Shown here: piece after piece, positions 26,068-35,128 of the stretch
Layout: each line of letters begins with the position of its first letter
How positions within the stretch are numbered: position 1 is the stretch's first letter
Assembly: GCA_947453415.1 (NCBI GenBank)
Contig: CANGGG010000031.1
Coordinates: 1 to 35,178, forward strand
DNA: 35,178 nucleotides
Reading direction: 5' to 3'
Source: Bacteroidota bacterium
GTDB lineage: Bacteria > Bacteroidota > Bacteroidia > UKL13-3
Program-made: the position numbers and the translations under genes
Notes under the pieces: generated by a model
The model's input: only the letters and a program-made list of their open reading frames with translations
Databases searched by the model: none
Told to the model about the DNA's origin: nothing

Positions 26068-26089
26068 AGCTAAGCAAATTTGCTTAGCT
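26068..26089. terminator. Perfect 22-bp palindrome, terminator of the T9SS protein gene
   Basis: The 11-base arms AGCTAAGCAAA/TTTGCTTAGCT are exactly symmetric and flanked by T-rich sequence on both sides. It lies 15 bp after the stop at 26105 and should end or reduce transcription from the susCD side before the GH30 genes. Confidence 0.75.
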
Positions 26090-26104
26090 TTTTAAATTGT
26101 TAAA

Positions 26105-27100
26105 TTAGTTAACAATAAATCTTTTTACAGATTTGCTACCGTTGTTAGTTACTTCTAAAAGATATACTCCTTTTGAGAATTCAGCAACGGAAACTCTTTT
26201 TACAAAGTTAGATTCAGTTCTGTTCATAGTTTCTGATGAAACTAAAACACCACTAATTGAATATACATTAAATTGGATTTCGTTTTTGTTAGCTGATTCA
26301 AATTTTACATTTATGTAGTCACTAGAAATAGTTGGAAAAACTTCGAAGTTAAAAGCACTTTCTGCATTATTAACACCAACGTTAATTTGAGTTTCAGTAC
26401 AAGTATTGAATTTGTAGTTTTTAACACTTCCGTCACCAGCAGGCATCGTATATAATCTGTTATGACTAGTTGCATCAGCACAAGGAGCGCCTACAGCAGT
26501 TTCGTCTTTACCCCAAGAGCTACCGTTTACATATTTGTATTCAATTTTAGTAAGTGAAGCTAAAACAGGATAAGTACATTTATAAACTGTTCCACTGTGT
26601 AAAGTTAATTTAGTAAAGCTAGGATTCCATCCGTTGAAAAAACCCGCAACGTGAACACCAGATGTATCCACAGTTAATCCTTCCATATCTACATAAAAAG
26701 TGATATTTTTAACAGGAACAGAAGATGGACATTGGTTAAAAGCAACTGTAGGAACTACCATATCAGTTAAACCAGCTGAAACAATTCTGTTATGGCTATT
26801 ACCAGTTGTACATGCTCCAGGAGCTGCTTCTTCTTTACCCCAAGAATTACCATTCATAAATTTGTACTCAACGTAATCGCCAGGTTTTGCAACTACAACG
26901 CAAGAATAAATACTTGTAGTTCCTTCTTGAGTCAATACAGTTGTTGTAGGACTCCATCCGTTAAATGAACCAACAACGTGTACGCTATCAGTAGAAACTG
27001 TTAAACCTGTCATATCTACCTTCAAGGTAACATTAACAGTTTGAGCTTGCAACACTACCGCTGCAAACATTAGAGAAAATAGTAAATTGATTTTTTTCAT
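26105..27100 (-). CDS. T9SS-sorted protein with two carbohydrate-binding-like sandwich domains
   Basis: A 331-residue secreted protein. The signal peptide is MKKINLLFSLMFAAVVLQAQ. Two tandem homologous domains follow: about 22-124 (VDMTGLTVSTDSVHVVGSFN) and about 130-234 (VDMEGLTVDTSGVHVAGFFN). Each continues with GW, a Y(K)F/Y-N-G-x-SWGK segment and a C-terminal SHNR motif, an E-set/CBM48-like fold. Residues 250-331 are a type A T9SS sorting domain ending KRFIVN. It occupies the position of SusE/SusF in the PUL and probably binds glycan at the cell surface; that role is inferred. Its leader carries a tetranucleotide repeat next to the start codon. Confidence 0.88.
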   Translation of the reverse strand: MKKINLLFSLMFAAVVLQAQTVNVTLKVDMTGLTVSTDSVHVVGSFNGWSPTTTVLTQEGTTSIYSCVVVAKPGDYVEYKFMNGNSWGKEEAAPGACTTGNSHNRIVSAGLTDMVVPTVAFNQCPSSVPVKNITFYVDMEGLTVDTSGVHVAGFFNGWNPSFTKLTLHSGTVYKCTYPVLASLTKIEYKYVNGSSWGKDETAVGAPCADATSHNRLYTMPAGDGSVKNYKFNTCTETQINVGVNNAESAFNFEVFPTISSDYINVKFESANKNEIQFNVYSISGVLVSSETMNRTESNFVKRVSVAEFSKGVYLLEVTNNGSKSVKRFIVN

Positions 27101-27104
27101 GATT

Positions 27105-27125
27105 GTTTGTTTGTTTGTTTGTTTG
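27105..27125 (-). repeat. Tetranucleotide microsatellite (AAAC)5 in the leader
   Basis: The plus strand reads five GTTT units plus G; on the coding strand this is (CAAA)n. It ends 4 bp before the ATG of the T9SS-sorted protein, where a ribosome binding region would lie. Changes in copy number by slippage could alter translation of this surface protein. Confidence 0.8.
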
Positions 27126-27150
27126 AATTTATAATTGAATTTATTAGTGT

Positions 27151-28572
27151 TTAGTATCCTAAGTTTTGTGTTAATTTGGGGTTTCTATCCAATTCGTTTT
27201 GAGGAATTGGTAGCACCAATTTGTTTTGAGTTACGTTATAAGTAAATCCTAAATTATTCATGATGCTTAATACTTTTCCAGAACGTTTTAAATCAAACCA
27301 CCTGTGTCCTTCAAAGGCAAGCTCTAATCTTCTTTCCAATAAAATAGAATCTTTTAAACTTGCTTGACTTGTTGCCAAAGTATTTGGCAATAAAGACCTA
27401 TTTCTTACTGTATTTAAATCGGTTTGAGCGCCAGCAGTATTTCCTAATTCATTTTTAGCCTCAGCTTGTAATAAAATAATATCGGCCAAACGAATCAAAA
27501 TATTATTATCGGCTCTTCCAGCTTGTGCTGATCTCTGTTTAAAAGGAAAAGGAACTGTATCGTTAGGATAATGAGCATCTTTCCATGGTAAACTCCCTTC
27601 AAATAATATGGAAGAATGAAGTCTAACAGTATCATTTGCCATTTTAAAAGCTGCTATTAAATCGTTAGAAGGTGTATTAAATTTACGCCAAGATGTATTA
27701 TTCATAGAAGGTGGAAGCCATAACATTGGACCCCAATTAGCTTGATCGCTATTGTTTATAAATTGAATTTCAAAAATTGATTCAGTAGAATTTTCATGTT
27801 TTCCATCCCATAAAAAATCGTAATTTGTCAATAATTTATATGAAGTATTACTTGTTACAGCTTCTGCATATTGAAGTGCTAAAGCCCAATCAGGATTTGG
27901 TTTTTGTGCATATACTTTAGCTAATAAAGCATTGCAAGCTCCAATAGTTACTCTTTGTTTATTTTGTGGATATGCCAATGGAACTTTTTCCATTGCAAAT
28001 TTTAAATCAGCAATAATTGAATTATAAATTGCATCAATAGACGATTTTGGTTGATAAACAACAGCAGGATCTGTAGAATTTACTTTATGAACAATTAAAG
28101 GAACTTCACCCCAAATATTTACCATTTGAAAGTAATGAAATGCTCTTATAAAAGCTGCTTCGCCTAAAATTTCTTGTTTTCTTTGCTCTGTTAAGTCTAA
28201 TGATTGAATATTTCCAACATTGTCTAAAACTGCATTTGCTCTTCCAATAGCTTCATAAAAATAACCCCAATCGCGAGATACATTTCCATTTAAAGCAGTA
28301 GTAGTAAATTCATCTAATTGAAAATTATTTGGATTGTCGCCACCAGAATAACAATTATCAGAAACTACATCATTATTAATATAATAATCAAAAATGTAGT
28401 TTTCGCTAATGAACGCGCTATAAACCGCAATGATACCAGCTTCCGCATCCGCAGCAGTTTTAAAGAAATTTCCTTCCGTAACATCAGAAATTGGTTTTCT
28501 ATCTAAAAAGTCTTTTTTACAACTTACTAATCCAAGAAGTGCAAAAACAATAATGTATATATATTTTTTCAT
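27151..28572 (-). CDS. SusD-family surface glycan-binding lipoprotein
   Basis: The partner of the SusC transporter, forming the lid over the barrel and binding glycan outside the cell. The frame is open to 28674, but ATG at 28572 yields a proper lipoprotein signal, MKKYIYIIVFALLGLVSCKK with LVSC as lipobox, and avoids overlap with susC. That gives 473 residues. Family motifs are DFLDRKPISDVTEGNFF, AFIRAFHYFQMVNIWGEVPL, LLAKVYAQ, RLADIILLQAEAKNELG and the C-terminal RRLELAFEGHRWFDLKRSG. It begins 13 bp after the susC stop and is clearly co-transcribed. Confidence 0.95.
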   Translation of the reverse strand: MKKYIYIIVFALLGLVSCKKDFLDRKPISDVTEGNFFKTAADAEAGIIAVYSAFISENYIFDYYINNDVVSDNCYSGGDNPNNFQLDEFTTTALNGNVSRDWGYFYEAIGRANAVLDNVGNIQSLDLTEQRKQEILGEAAFIRAFHYFQMVNIWGEVPLIVHKVNSTDPAVVYQPKSSIDAIYNSIIADLKFAMEKVPLAYPQNKQRVTIGACNALLAKVYAQKPNPDWALALQYAEAVTSNTSYKLLTNYDFLWDGKHENSTESIFEIQFINNSDQANWGPMLWLPPSMNNTSWRKFNTPSNDLIAAFKMANDTVRLHSSILFEGSLPWKDAHYPNDTVPFPFKQRSAQAGRADNNILIRLADIILLQAEAKNELGNTAGAQTDLNTVRNRSLLPNTLATSQASLKDSILLERRLELAFEGHRWFDLKRSGKVLSIMNNLGFTYNVTQNKLVLPIPQNELDRNPKLTQNLGY

Positions 28573-28585
28573 GATAATATTTTTT

Positions 28586-31531
28586 TTAAAAATCAATTTT
28601 AACACCACCAATAATAGTTCTGTATTGCGGATAAGTTCCATAGTCAATTCCTTGTGAAGTGCTACTTCCTCCATCTCTATTTACTTCAGGATCGTAGCCA
28701 GAATAATTAGAAAAAATCCATAGGTTTTGACCACTTACATATAAATCTAATTTGGTAATTTTAAATCTAGTAATCCATTTTTCAGGCACATGGTATGAAA
28801 GGGTAACAGTTCTTAAACGTAAGTATGAACCATCTTCAATAAATCGGTCACTAATTCTTGTATTTTTATTTGGGTCGCCAAACATGGCAACAGGCATATC
28901 AGTAATGTCGCCAGGATTTTTCCATCTATTTAAAGTTGCAGCGCTTCCGTTTTTAACATCAAACATTCCTTCCGTTTCTATTCTTGTGGCGTTTAGTACT
29001 TTGTTACCATAACTAACTTGTAATAAAAAATCTAAATCAAAGTTTTTATAGGAAACAATATTGCTTAAACCAGCAATAAAAGTAGGAATTGGAGAACCAA
29101 TTATTTTTCTATCAGCATCTGTAATTTGTCCATCACCATTTAAGTCGGCAAATACTAAATTACCAGTTAAAGGATCAACACCTTTACTAACAAAACCATA
29201 GAATGAACCAACAGCATTTCCTTGTTTTATTTGAACAGCATAACCTCTTTCAGGAACATCGCCACTGTAAATAACTTTATCGGCTCCGCCAATATTTAAT
29301 ATTTCATTTTTATTAGAAGAAATATTAAAGTTAGTTGACCAAGTAAAATTAGCCTTTACAATATTTTTAGTTTTAATAGCAAACTCAAAACCCCTGTTTT
29401 CTATTTCGCCAATATTTTGAATTCCACTGCTAAATCCAGTACTTCTGGGCAAATCAACATTTACCAAAAGATTGGTTGTACGTTTTACATAATAATCAGC
29501 GGCAATGGTTATTCTGTATTTTAACAAACTATAATCTAAACCAATATTAAACTGATTGGTACTTTCCCATTTAAGGTTATCATTACCAATAGTTGATGGT
29601 TTAGCACCGGGGTAAATGATTCCGTTAAAGTTATAGTTAGCGCCCAAAGTATATAAACCATAAGAAGCATAATCACCTATGTTTTGATTACCGGTAGTAC
29701 CAGCACTTAATCTAAATTTTAAATCGTCAATCCATTTAGTTTGTGGCATAAAATCTTCTTCAGAAATTCTCCAACCTATAGAAGCAGAAGGAAAATAACC
29801 ATATCTATTGCTTTTACCAAAACGGGAAGAACCATCGGCACGAATATTTGCTTCTGCCAAATATTTGTTTTTAAATTTATAAGAAACCCTTCCAATATAA
29901 GAAAGAATAGCCCATTCGGAAGCCGATGAACTTGCATCCATTTTTCTGCTTCCAGCATTTAATGTGGTAACAGCAGCATTTGGATATCCGTTTACAGCTC
30001 CATAAGTAGCTTCATATTTTGATTCTTGAGCAGTATAACCACCCATAAAAATTAAATCATGGTTTCTTATTTGCTTTTTGTATGTTAAAGTATTTTCGGA
30101 TAACCAAACTAATTGTTGGTTTGTTCCTGCAGAACCAACACCACCTTGTGATCTTCCATATTGTGTTTTAAATGGATCTAAGAAATAGTTGTTTTTACTA
30201 TAATAAGTTTCGGTATTAAATGAACTTTTGAATGTCAAATTTTTTATAATGTCATATTCTAAATAAAAACTTCCTACAAAACGCAAAGTATTGGTAGTAT
30301 TGATTGGAGCTTCAATGTTAGCCACAGGATTTTCCCAAGCTTGTAATGGGTTAACTGTATAAGTTCCGTTTGGATTATAAATTCCTATTAAAGTTGGAGT
30401 AGAAAGTGCGCCTAAAATAACGCCACCTTGGTTCACTCGACTATTATCAGGAACATTTTTATACGCAACATTTGATAAGGTTAAATTAGTACCAAATCTT
30501 AAATTTGATTTTATTTCATTAACCACATTTAACCTTACACTTGTTCTTTCAAATCCTGAATTTTTTACAATTCCATCTTGATTTTGATTATTTACAGAAA
30601 AATAATAACGTGATTTATTGCTACCACCAGCAAGAGAAAGTTGGTAATTTGATTGGGCAGCAACCCTAAATATTTCGTTTTGCCAATTGGTATTTATATT
30701 TGGATAATCATTTTTATCTAAACGAGCTGAACCACCGGCATTGATATAGGTTTCATTTACCAAATCAATATAGTCTGATGTTCCTAACATGGGTAGCTTT
30801 TTGGTTACTTCACTTAAACCATAAGAAAAGTTAAAACTTACAACAGGCTTATTGGGCGTTCCCATTTTAGTAGTAATTAATACCACACCATTTGCCGCTC
30901 TAGCTCCATAAATAGCTGAGGCGGAAGCATCTTTTAGTATTTCAACGGAAGCAATATCAGAAGGATTAATACCTTCGGCCGACAATAATGGAATACCATC
31001 TAAAACATACAAAGGTTCATTTCCGGCAGAAAGGGAGGTGGTTCCACGTACACGGATCGACATTTCATTTCCCGGTTTACCAGAATATTGTGTAACTTGA
31101 ACACCAGCTGCTTGACCTTGTAAAATATTTTCTAACCTTGTAAAAGGTTTTTTCTCAATTTCTTTGGTAGAAACAGAAGCAACAGAACCGGTTATATCTT
31201 TTCTTGATTTAGAACCATAACCAATTACAACTGTTTCTTTTAATTGTTCCGAAACAGATTTTAAATTTATTGCTATATCATTTTCTGAATCTATCGTGTA
31301 ATTTTTTGTTTCATAGCCAATATATTTTATTGTTATTACTTCACCTTTTGCAGCATTAATTTTAAATTTTCCTTCAAAATTAGTTGTGGCTCGCTTACCC
31401 GTTAATTTAATTAAAAGGTTAGCACCAACTAAAGGCTCATCTGTTTTTTCGTCTTTAACAATTCCATTGATAGTTTGCGCTGAAAGGGCAAAAGTAAAAA
31501 CTGCAAAAATGAATGTAAAAATTATCCTCAT
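28586..31531 (-). CDS. SusC-family TonB-dependent outer-membrane transporter
   Basis: A 981-residue outer-membrane protein that imports oligosaccharides using TonB energy. Signal peptide MRIIFTFIFAVFTFALSAQ; carboxypeptidase-D-like domain (about 20-95, GIVKDEKTDEPLVGANLLIK); TonB-box/SusC signature ETVVIGYGSKSRKDITGSV; plug domain with ILQGQAAGVQVTQ and PLYVLDGIPL; then a 22-strand barrel ending in a terminal Phe (GGVKIDF). The length is usual for SusC. It heads the PUL and has a well-formed promoter upstream (31669-31700). The GH30 partners suggest a beta-glucan substrate. Confidence 0.95.
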   Translation of the reverse strand: MRIIFTFIFAVFTFALSAQTINGIVKDEKTDEPLVGANLLIKLTGKRATTNFEGKFKINAAKGEVITIKYIGYETKNYTIDSENDIAINLKSVSEQLKETVVIGYGSKSRKDITGSVASVSTKEIEKKPFTRLENILQGQAAGVQVTQYSGKPGNEMSIRVRGTTSLSAGNEPLYVLDGIPLLSAEGINPSDIASVEILKDASASAIYGARAANGVVLITTKMGTPNKPVVSFNFSYGLSEVTKKLPMLGTSDYIDLVNETYINAGGSARLDKNDYPNINTNWQNEIFRVAAQSNYQLSLAGGSNKSRYYFSVNNQNQDGIVKNSGFERTSVRLNVVNEIKSNLRFGTNLTLSNVAYKNVPDNSRVNQGGVILGALSTPTLIGIYNPNGTYTVNPLQAWENPVANIEAPINTTNTLRFVGSFYLEYDIIKNLTFKSSFNTETYYSKNNYFLDPFKTQYGRSQGGVGSAGTNQQLVWLSENTLTYKKQIRNHDLIFMGGYTAQESKYEATYGAVNGYPNAAVTTLNAGSRKMDASSSASEWAILSYIGRVSYKFKNKYLAEANIRADGSSRFGKSNRYGYFPSASIGWRISEEDFMPQTKWIDDLKFRLSAGTTGNQNIGDYASYGLYTLGANYNFNGIIYPGAKPSTIGNDNLKWESTNQFNIGLDYSLLKYRITIAADYYVKRTTNLLVNVDLPRSTGFSSGIQNIGEIENRGFEFAIKTKNIVKANFTWSTNFNISSNKNEILNIGGADKVIYSGDVPERGYAVQIKQGNAVGSFYGFVSKGVDPLTGNLVFADLNGDGQITDADRKIIGSPIPTFIAGLSNIVSYKNFDLDFLLQVSYGNKVLNATRIETEGMFDVKNGSAATLNRWKNPGDITDMPVAMFGDPNKNTRISDRFIEDGSYLRLRTVTLSYHVPEKWITRFKITKLDLYVSGQNLWIFSNYSGYDPEVNRDGGSSTSQGIDYGTYPQYRTIIGGVKIDF

Positions 31532-31668
31532 ATACTTGAATTTTTATTATACTTTACCTGACAAAAGCATGTATTTATATATTTAAAAACAGAAACATAC
31601 ATAATATGAAATTTTTTTATGTTGCTGAAATTCTGATATATTACATACAATTGAATAAAATTGAAATT

Positions 31669-31700
31669 CAAACCTAGCCGATAATTGAGCTAAATGCAAA
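31669..31700 (-). promoter_or_regulatory. Promoter of the PUL (susC)
   Basis: On the minus strand TTTG (31700-31697) is followed after 20 bp by TAGGTTTG (31676-31669), a full match to the Bacteroidota TTTG-N19-21-TAnnTTTG promoter. The predicted leader to the susC start is about 130 nt, long enough for regulation. The other sequence between 31532 and 31798 shows no gene. Confidence 0.65.
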
Positions 31701-31798
31701 ATTAAACACCTGACAAATACTCTTCATTTTCAAAAAAATATTTTCGTGTTTTTTAGGAAACGGGATTTTAAAATGAAAAAATTACATCATAGCCCCTA

Positions 31799-34700
31799 CT
31801 ATATATTTCTAATGTATTCATTTAAAGGCAACTTGTCATCTAACGCCATTTTTTTCTTCAACCTATACTTCGTTTGTTCTACTCCGTTTACCGTTATATT
31901 TAAAATGGAAGCAATTTCCCTATTATTTAAGTCTAAGCGGATAAAACAACACAATCTTTGGTCATTTGAGCTTATTTGAGGATGAGAATTCTTTAGTTTT
32001 TCAATAAAATTCTTATGCATTTCGTCAAAATTAAATTGAAATTGATCCCAATAATCTTCTTGGTTTATTTCATTGTTTATTTCACGCATTACCTTTTTTA
32101 TTTCTAATGAAATATTGCTGCTTTTAGGATCTATCTTCTGTATATTGTTTTTTAAATCACTCAAAAACTGATTCTTATGAGCACTTTGTAATAGCGAAAC
32201 ACTTAATCGTGTTTGCTTGGCTTCTAATTCTTTTGCTAAATTTTCGTTTTTAAGGTTGAGGATTTCTTGCTCTGATTGTTTGGTAAAAACCTCAATTTCC
32301 AAATTTTCATTTCTAAGTCTGAGTAATTCTTTTTCATTTTTCTTAGCTTTAACTTCACGTTCTAAGTTTTCATTTTGAAGTTTTAATATTTCTTGTCCTC
32401 GTTTTTCAATTACAATATATCTTTCAAGCCCCTCGTTTTCAAGTCTTAATATTTCTTGTTCGGTAAGTTTAGCTTGAATTTCATTTTCCAAATTTTCATT
32501 CCTAAGTCTTAGAATTTCTTGTTTATCTCTATTTGCTTTTAATTGGAAACGTTCTTTTTGTCTTTTTATTAAATACATAAAAATTAAAGCTACCAAACTA
32601 AATATCAGAATTATAATCAATAAAATAAACCACCATGATTTCCAAAATGGCGGTTTTACATGAATAGCTATTATCGATTCTTTGCTCCAAGTATTATTCA
32701 TATCTAATACTTTAACTTTTAGCTTATACCTTCCAGGCAATAAGCTTGAAAAGAATGCTCTATGTTCGCCATTTTTTAAAACGTTCCAACTTTTATCAAA
32801 TCCATCTAATAAATAAGCAAACTTCATTTTATTTAAGTTACACAAACCATTTGACGTAAAATCAAAAACAATTGCTTTATCGGCATAATTCAACTCTACC
32901 GTTGATTTTGGTTCATTTAAGCCTTTGGTTAGAATGGTTCTATCGTTATATAATCCTATAACTATAGATTGATTATTCACTTTTAAATCTGAAAATATTA
33001 CGTTTTGAACCGAGTTTGAAATAGCTTCATTAAATGGTTTTATAATAGAATAACCACCTGTGCAGCCAAATAATAAATTATTGTTTTTTAACCGAAAAGT
33101 AGCTTTTTGGTTGTATTGATTATTTTGCAAGTTTTCATCCATTCCAAAATCTAAAATGTTGAAGGTTTTTGCATCTATTCTTGACAAACCATTTTTAGTA
33201 GCAACCCAAATATAACCCAAATAATCTTGCTCAATGGCGTGAATTACATTTGAAGACAAACCATTTTCAGTATTTATTTGTTTAATTTTATCGGTTTTAG
33301 CGTCTAAAATATTAATGCCATTAAACTCCGTACCAATCCATATGAAACCTTGTTTGTCTTGGTAAATACACCTTATTTTATCGCTACTAAGTGCCTTAGT
33401 TGAATCAATATTTGATTGATTATAACGCTTAAAAGTACCTTTTAAAATATCAAATCTATTTAAACCTTTGTCTTCACTAGCTACCCAAACATATTTATTA
33501 TTTGCGTCAAGCAAAACATCTATAATTTGAAAACTAGAAATGGAGGTTTCCTTGTTTTTAACAGGTTTGTAATTAACAAATCTGTTTTCATTGATAATAT
33601 AATTACTTAAACCACCACCTAAAGTACCAATCCATAAATTGCCATTTAGCGCCACTTCTATATCCCATACATTATTATGAGCTATGGAATTAGTGTTATA
33701 TTCATTGGCTTTAAAACTTAGCAATGTGCTTTTTTTGAAGTCGTATAAACTTAAACCATTGGCAAAAGTTCCAAGCCATAGAGAATTTGGTCCCGCTTTT
33801 TTTATACAAGTAAGCGCATGATTTGGAAAAAAACCTGCTCCAACTTTAGCTTTTACTGTTTTATTATTTGCCTTTGGGTCTATATACAACAAACCTTCTC
33901 CATCAGTTCCCAACCAAATTTTACCAAAATCGTCTTCTTGAATGGCTAAAACCGATTTCAAATCTTCGTTTTCATAAATGGCATCATTGGTTAAAAAAGG
34001 AGAAACATTTTGAGAATGAATGTTTAATCCACCATTAAAAGTACCAACCCATAAATTATTTAAATGATCAAAATATATTTGATAAATAGCATTTGAATTC
34101 AGGGATTTGAATTTTCTTTTTGAACTTTTTAAGTTCAAAAACTTATTTGCATTCAAATCAAAATAACTAATACCACCACCATCTGTAGCTATCCAAATTC
34201 TATCTAATGAATCTGTTTCCACATCGGTAATTCTGTTATTCGTTAAACTATTGTTTCCTGTTTCTGCAGTAGAAAAGTGTGTAAATTGTTTATTTGATAT
34301 ATTGTATTTATACAAACCACTTCCTGAAGTACCAATCCATAAATTACCTTTTTTATCCAGTCTGATTGATTTCTCATAACTGTTCATTTTTAATGCATCA
34401 TTGCTATGAATCACATGAGCAGTTTTGGTTTTTTTATCAATAAAATGTATGCCTTCACCAGAGCAAGCCACCCATAAACGTTGAGTTTTATCAAGTGTAA
34501 TATCAAAAACAAAATCAGATGAAAGTTGATTGTTTTCTTTGAAATAATGTGCTACTAAAATACCATCTTCAGTAATACAAATTAAGCCTTCACCAGATGT
34601 TCCAATCCAAATGAGGCCATCATTGTCCTGAAATATTTTTCTTACAGTTAATGTTTTCCAATTGATATTAGAATCTTTTAAATCTAATCTTTTGAATAAA

Positions 34701-35059
34701 CCTGTGCTTTTATCTAATATGGTAATTCCAGCATCTTTATGGCCAACCCAAATATTACCTTTTCTATCTTCCATTAATGAAAGTACAGTGGGACCAGCTA
34801 TTTCATTGGCAGATTTTCCCGCATTGAACAATTTAAATTCAAAACCATCAAATTTGTTTAACCCATAGCGAGTGCCAATCCACACAAAACCTTCTTTGTC
34901 TTGCAGAATGGCATAAACAGTATTATGAGAAAGTCCGTTATCAATGGTTAAATGCTTGAATTCAGGTTCAGCAAATTGCCGCTGCCCGCTAACAATTTCG
35001 GGAAATAGCAGCAGGAATCCAACACATATTTGAATAATATATTTAAATGAAAATGTCAA
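31799..35059 (-). CDS. Membrane-spanning propeller-sensor regulator with coiled-coil ruler and LuxR-type HTH
   Basis: A 1086-residue regulator. The signal-like start is MTFSFKYIIQICVGFLLLFP. Two-component-propeller repeats (WIGT.G.GL.. units, about 30-650) form the periplasmic sensor, followed by a Y_Y_Y domain (about 720-795) and a membrane helix at about 809-831. Five perfect 21-residue repeats at 847-951 form a coiled coil, and a LuxR-like helix-turn-helix is near 1030-1072 (NREIASILNITVNGVEQTKY). There is no histidine kinase or receiver domain, so DNA binding and sensing are in one chain, unlike the hybrid systems of many PULs. It lies upstream of susC on the same strand and is the probable PUL activator. 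Confidence 0.9.
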   Translation of the reverse strand: MTFSFKYIIQICVGFLLLFPEIVSGQRQFAEPEFKHLTIDNGLSHNTVYAILQDKEGFVWIGTRYGLNKFDGFEFKLFNAGKSANEIAGPTVLSLMEDRKGNIWVGHKDAGITILDKSTGLFKRLDLKDSNINWKTLTVRKIFQDNDGLIWIGTSGEGLICITEDGILVAHYFKENNQLSSDFVFDITLDKTQRLWVACSGEGIHFIDKKTKTAHVIHSNDALKMNSYEKSIRLDKKGNLWIGTSGSGLYKYNISNKQFTHFSTAETGNNSLTNNRITDVETDSLDRIWIATDGGGISYFDLNANKFLNLKSSKRKFKSLNSNAIYQIYFDHLNNLWVGTFNGGLNIHSQNVSPFLTNDAIYENEDLKSVLAIQEDDFGKIWLGTDGEGLLYIDPKANNKTVKAKVGAGFFPNHALTCIKKAGPNSLWLGTFANGLSLYDFKKSTLLSFKANEYNTNSIAHNNVWDIEVALNGNLWIGTLGGGLSNYIINENRFVNYKPVKNKETSISSFQIIDVLLDANNKYVWVASEDKGLNRFDILKGTFKRYNQSNIDSTKALSSDKIRCIYQDKQGFIWIGTEFNGINILDAKTDKIKQINTENGLSSNVIHAIEQDYLGYIWVATKNGLSRIDAKTFNILDFGMDENLQNNQYNQKATFRLKNNNLLFGCTGGYSIIKPFNEAISNSVQNVIFSDLKVNNQSIVIGLYNDRTILTKGLNEPKSTVELNYADKAIVFDFTSNGLCNLNKMKFAYLLDGFDKSWNVLKNGEHRAFFSSLLPGRYKLKVKVLDMNNTWSKESIIAIHVKPPFWKSWWFILLIIILIFSLVALIFMYLIKRQKERFQLKANRDKQEILRLRNENLENEIQAKLTEQEILRLENEGLERYIVIEKRGQEILKLQNENLEREVKAKKNEKELLRLRNENLEIEVFTKQSEQEILNLKNENLAKELEAKQTRLSVSLLQSAHKNQFLSDLKNNIQKIDPKSSNISLEIKKVMREINNEINQEDYWDQFQFNFDEMHKNFIEKLKNSHPQISSNDQRLCCFIRLDLNNREIASILNITVNGVEQTKYRLKKKMALDDKLPLNEYIRNI
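32207..32521 (-). repeat. Five tandem 63-bp repeats encoding 21-aa coiled-coil units
   Basis: Residues 847-951 of the regulator are five contiguous 21-residue units. Each begins (Q/K)E(I/L)L.L.NE.LE and is exactly three heptads long. Units differ at many codons, so duplication is not very recent. They sit between the membrane helix and the DNA-binding domain. Confidence 0.85.
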
Positions 35060-35082
35060 AACAATGGGGTAATTATTTTAAA

Positions 35083-35090
35083 CAAATATA
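35083..35090 (-). promoter_or_regulatory. Candidate -7 box of the regulator gene
   Basis: TATATTTG on the minus strand, 23 bp before the regulator ATG, in the 69-bp gap after rsmH. No clear -33 element at the usual spacing. Confidence 0.4.
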
Positions 35091-35128
35091 TCTAAAAATA
35101 CATATCAAGCAGAAAAGTTTATATATAA

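Noticed and set aside
26030-26073. 15-codon plus-strand frame MKKLKTFFYLFKKLS as a leader peptide
   Set aside because: It faces away from all nearby genes and overlaps hairpin arms; no plus-strand gene follows.
27101-27130. GTTT repeats as a CRISPR-like array
   Set aside because: Only a 4-bp unit with no spacers; it is a microsatellite.
28573-28674. N-terminal extension of the SusD frame
   Set aside because: It overlaps the end of susC and precedes a perfect lipoprotein signal starting at 28572.
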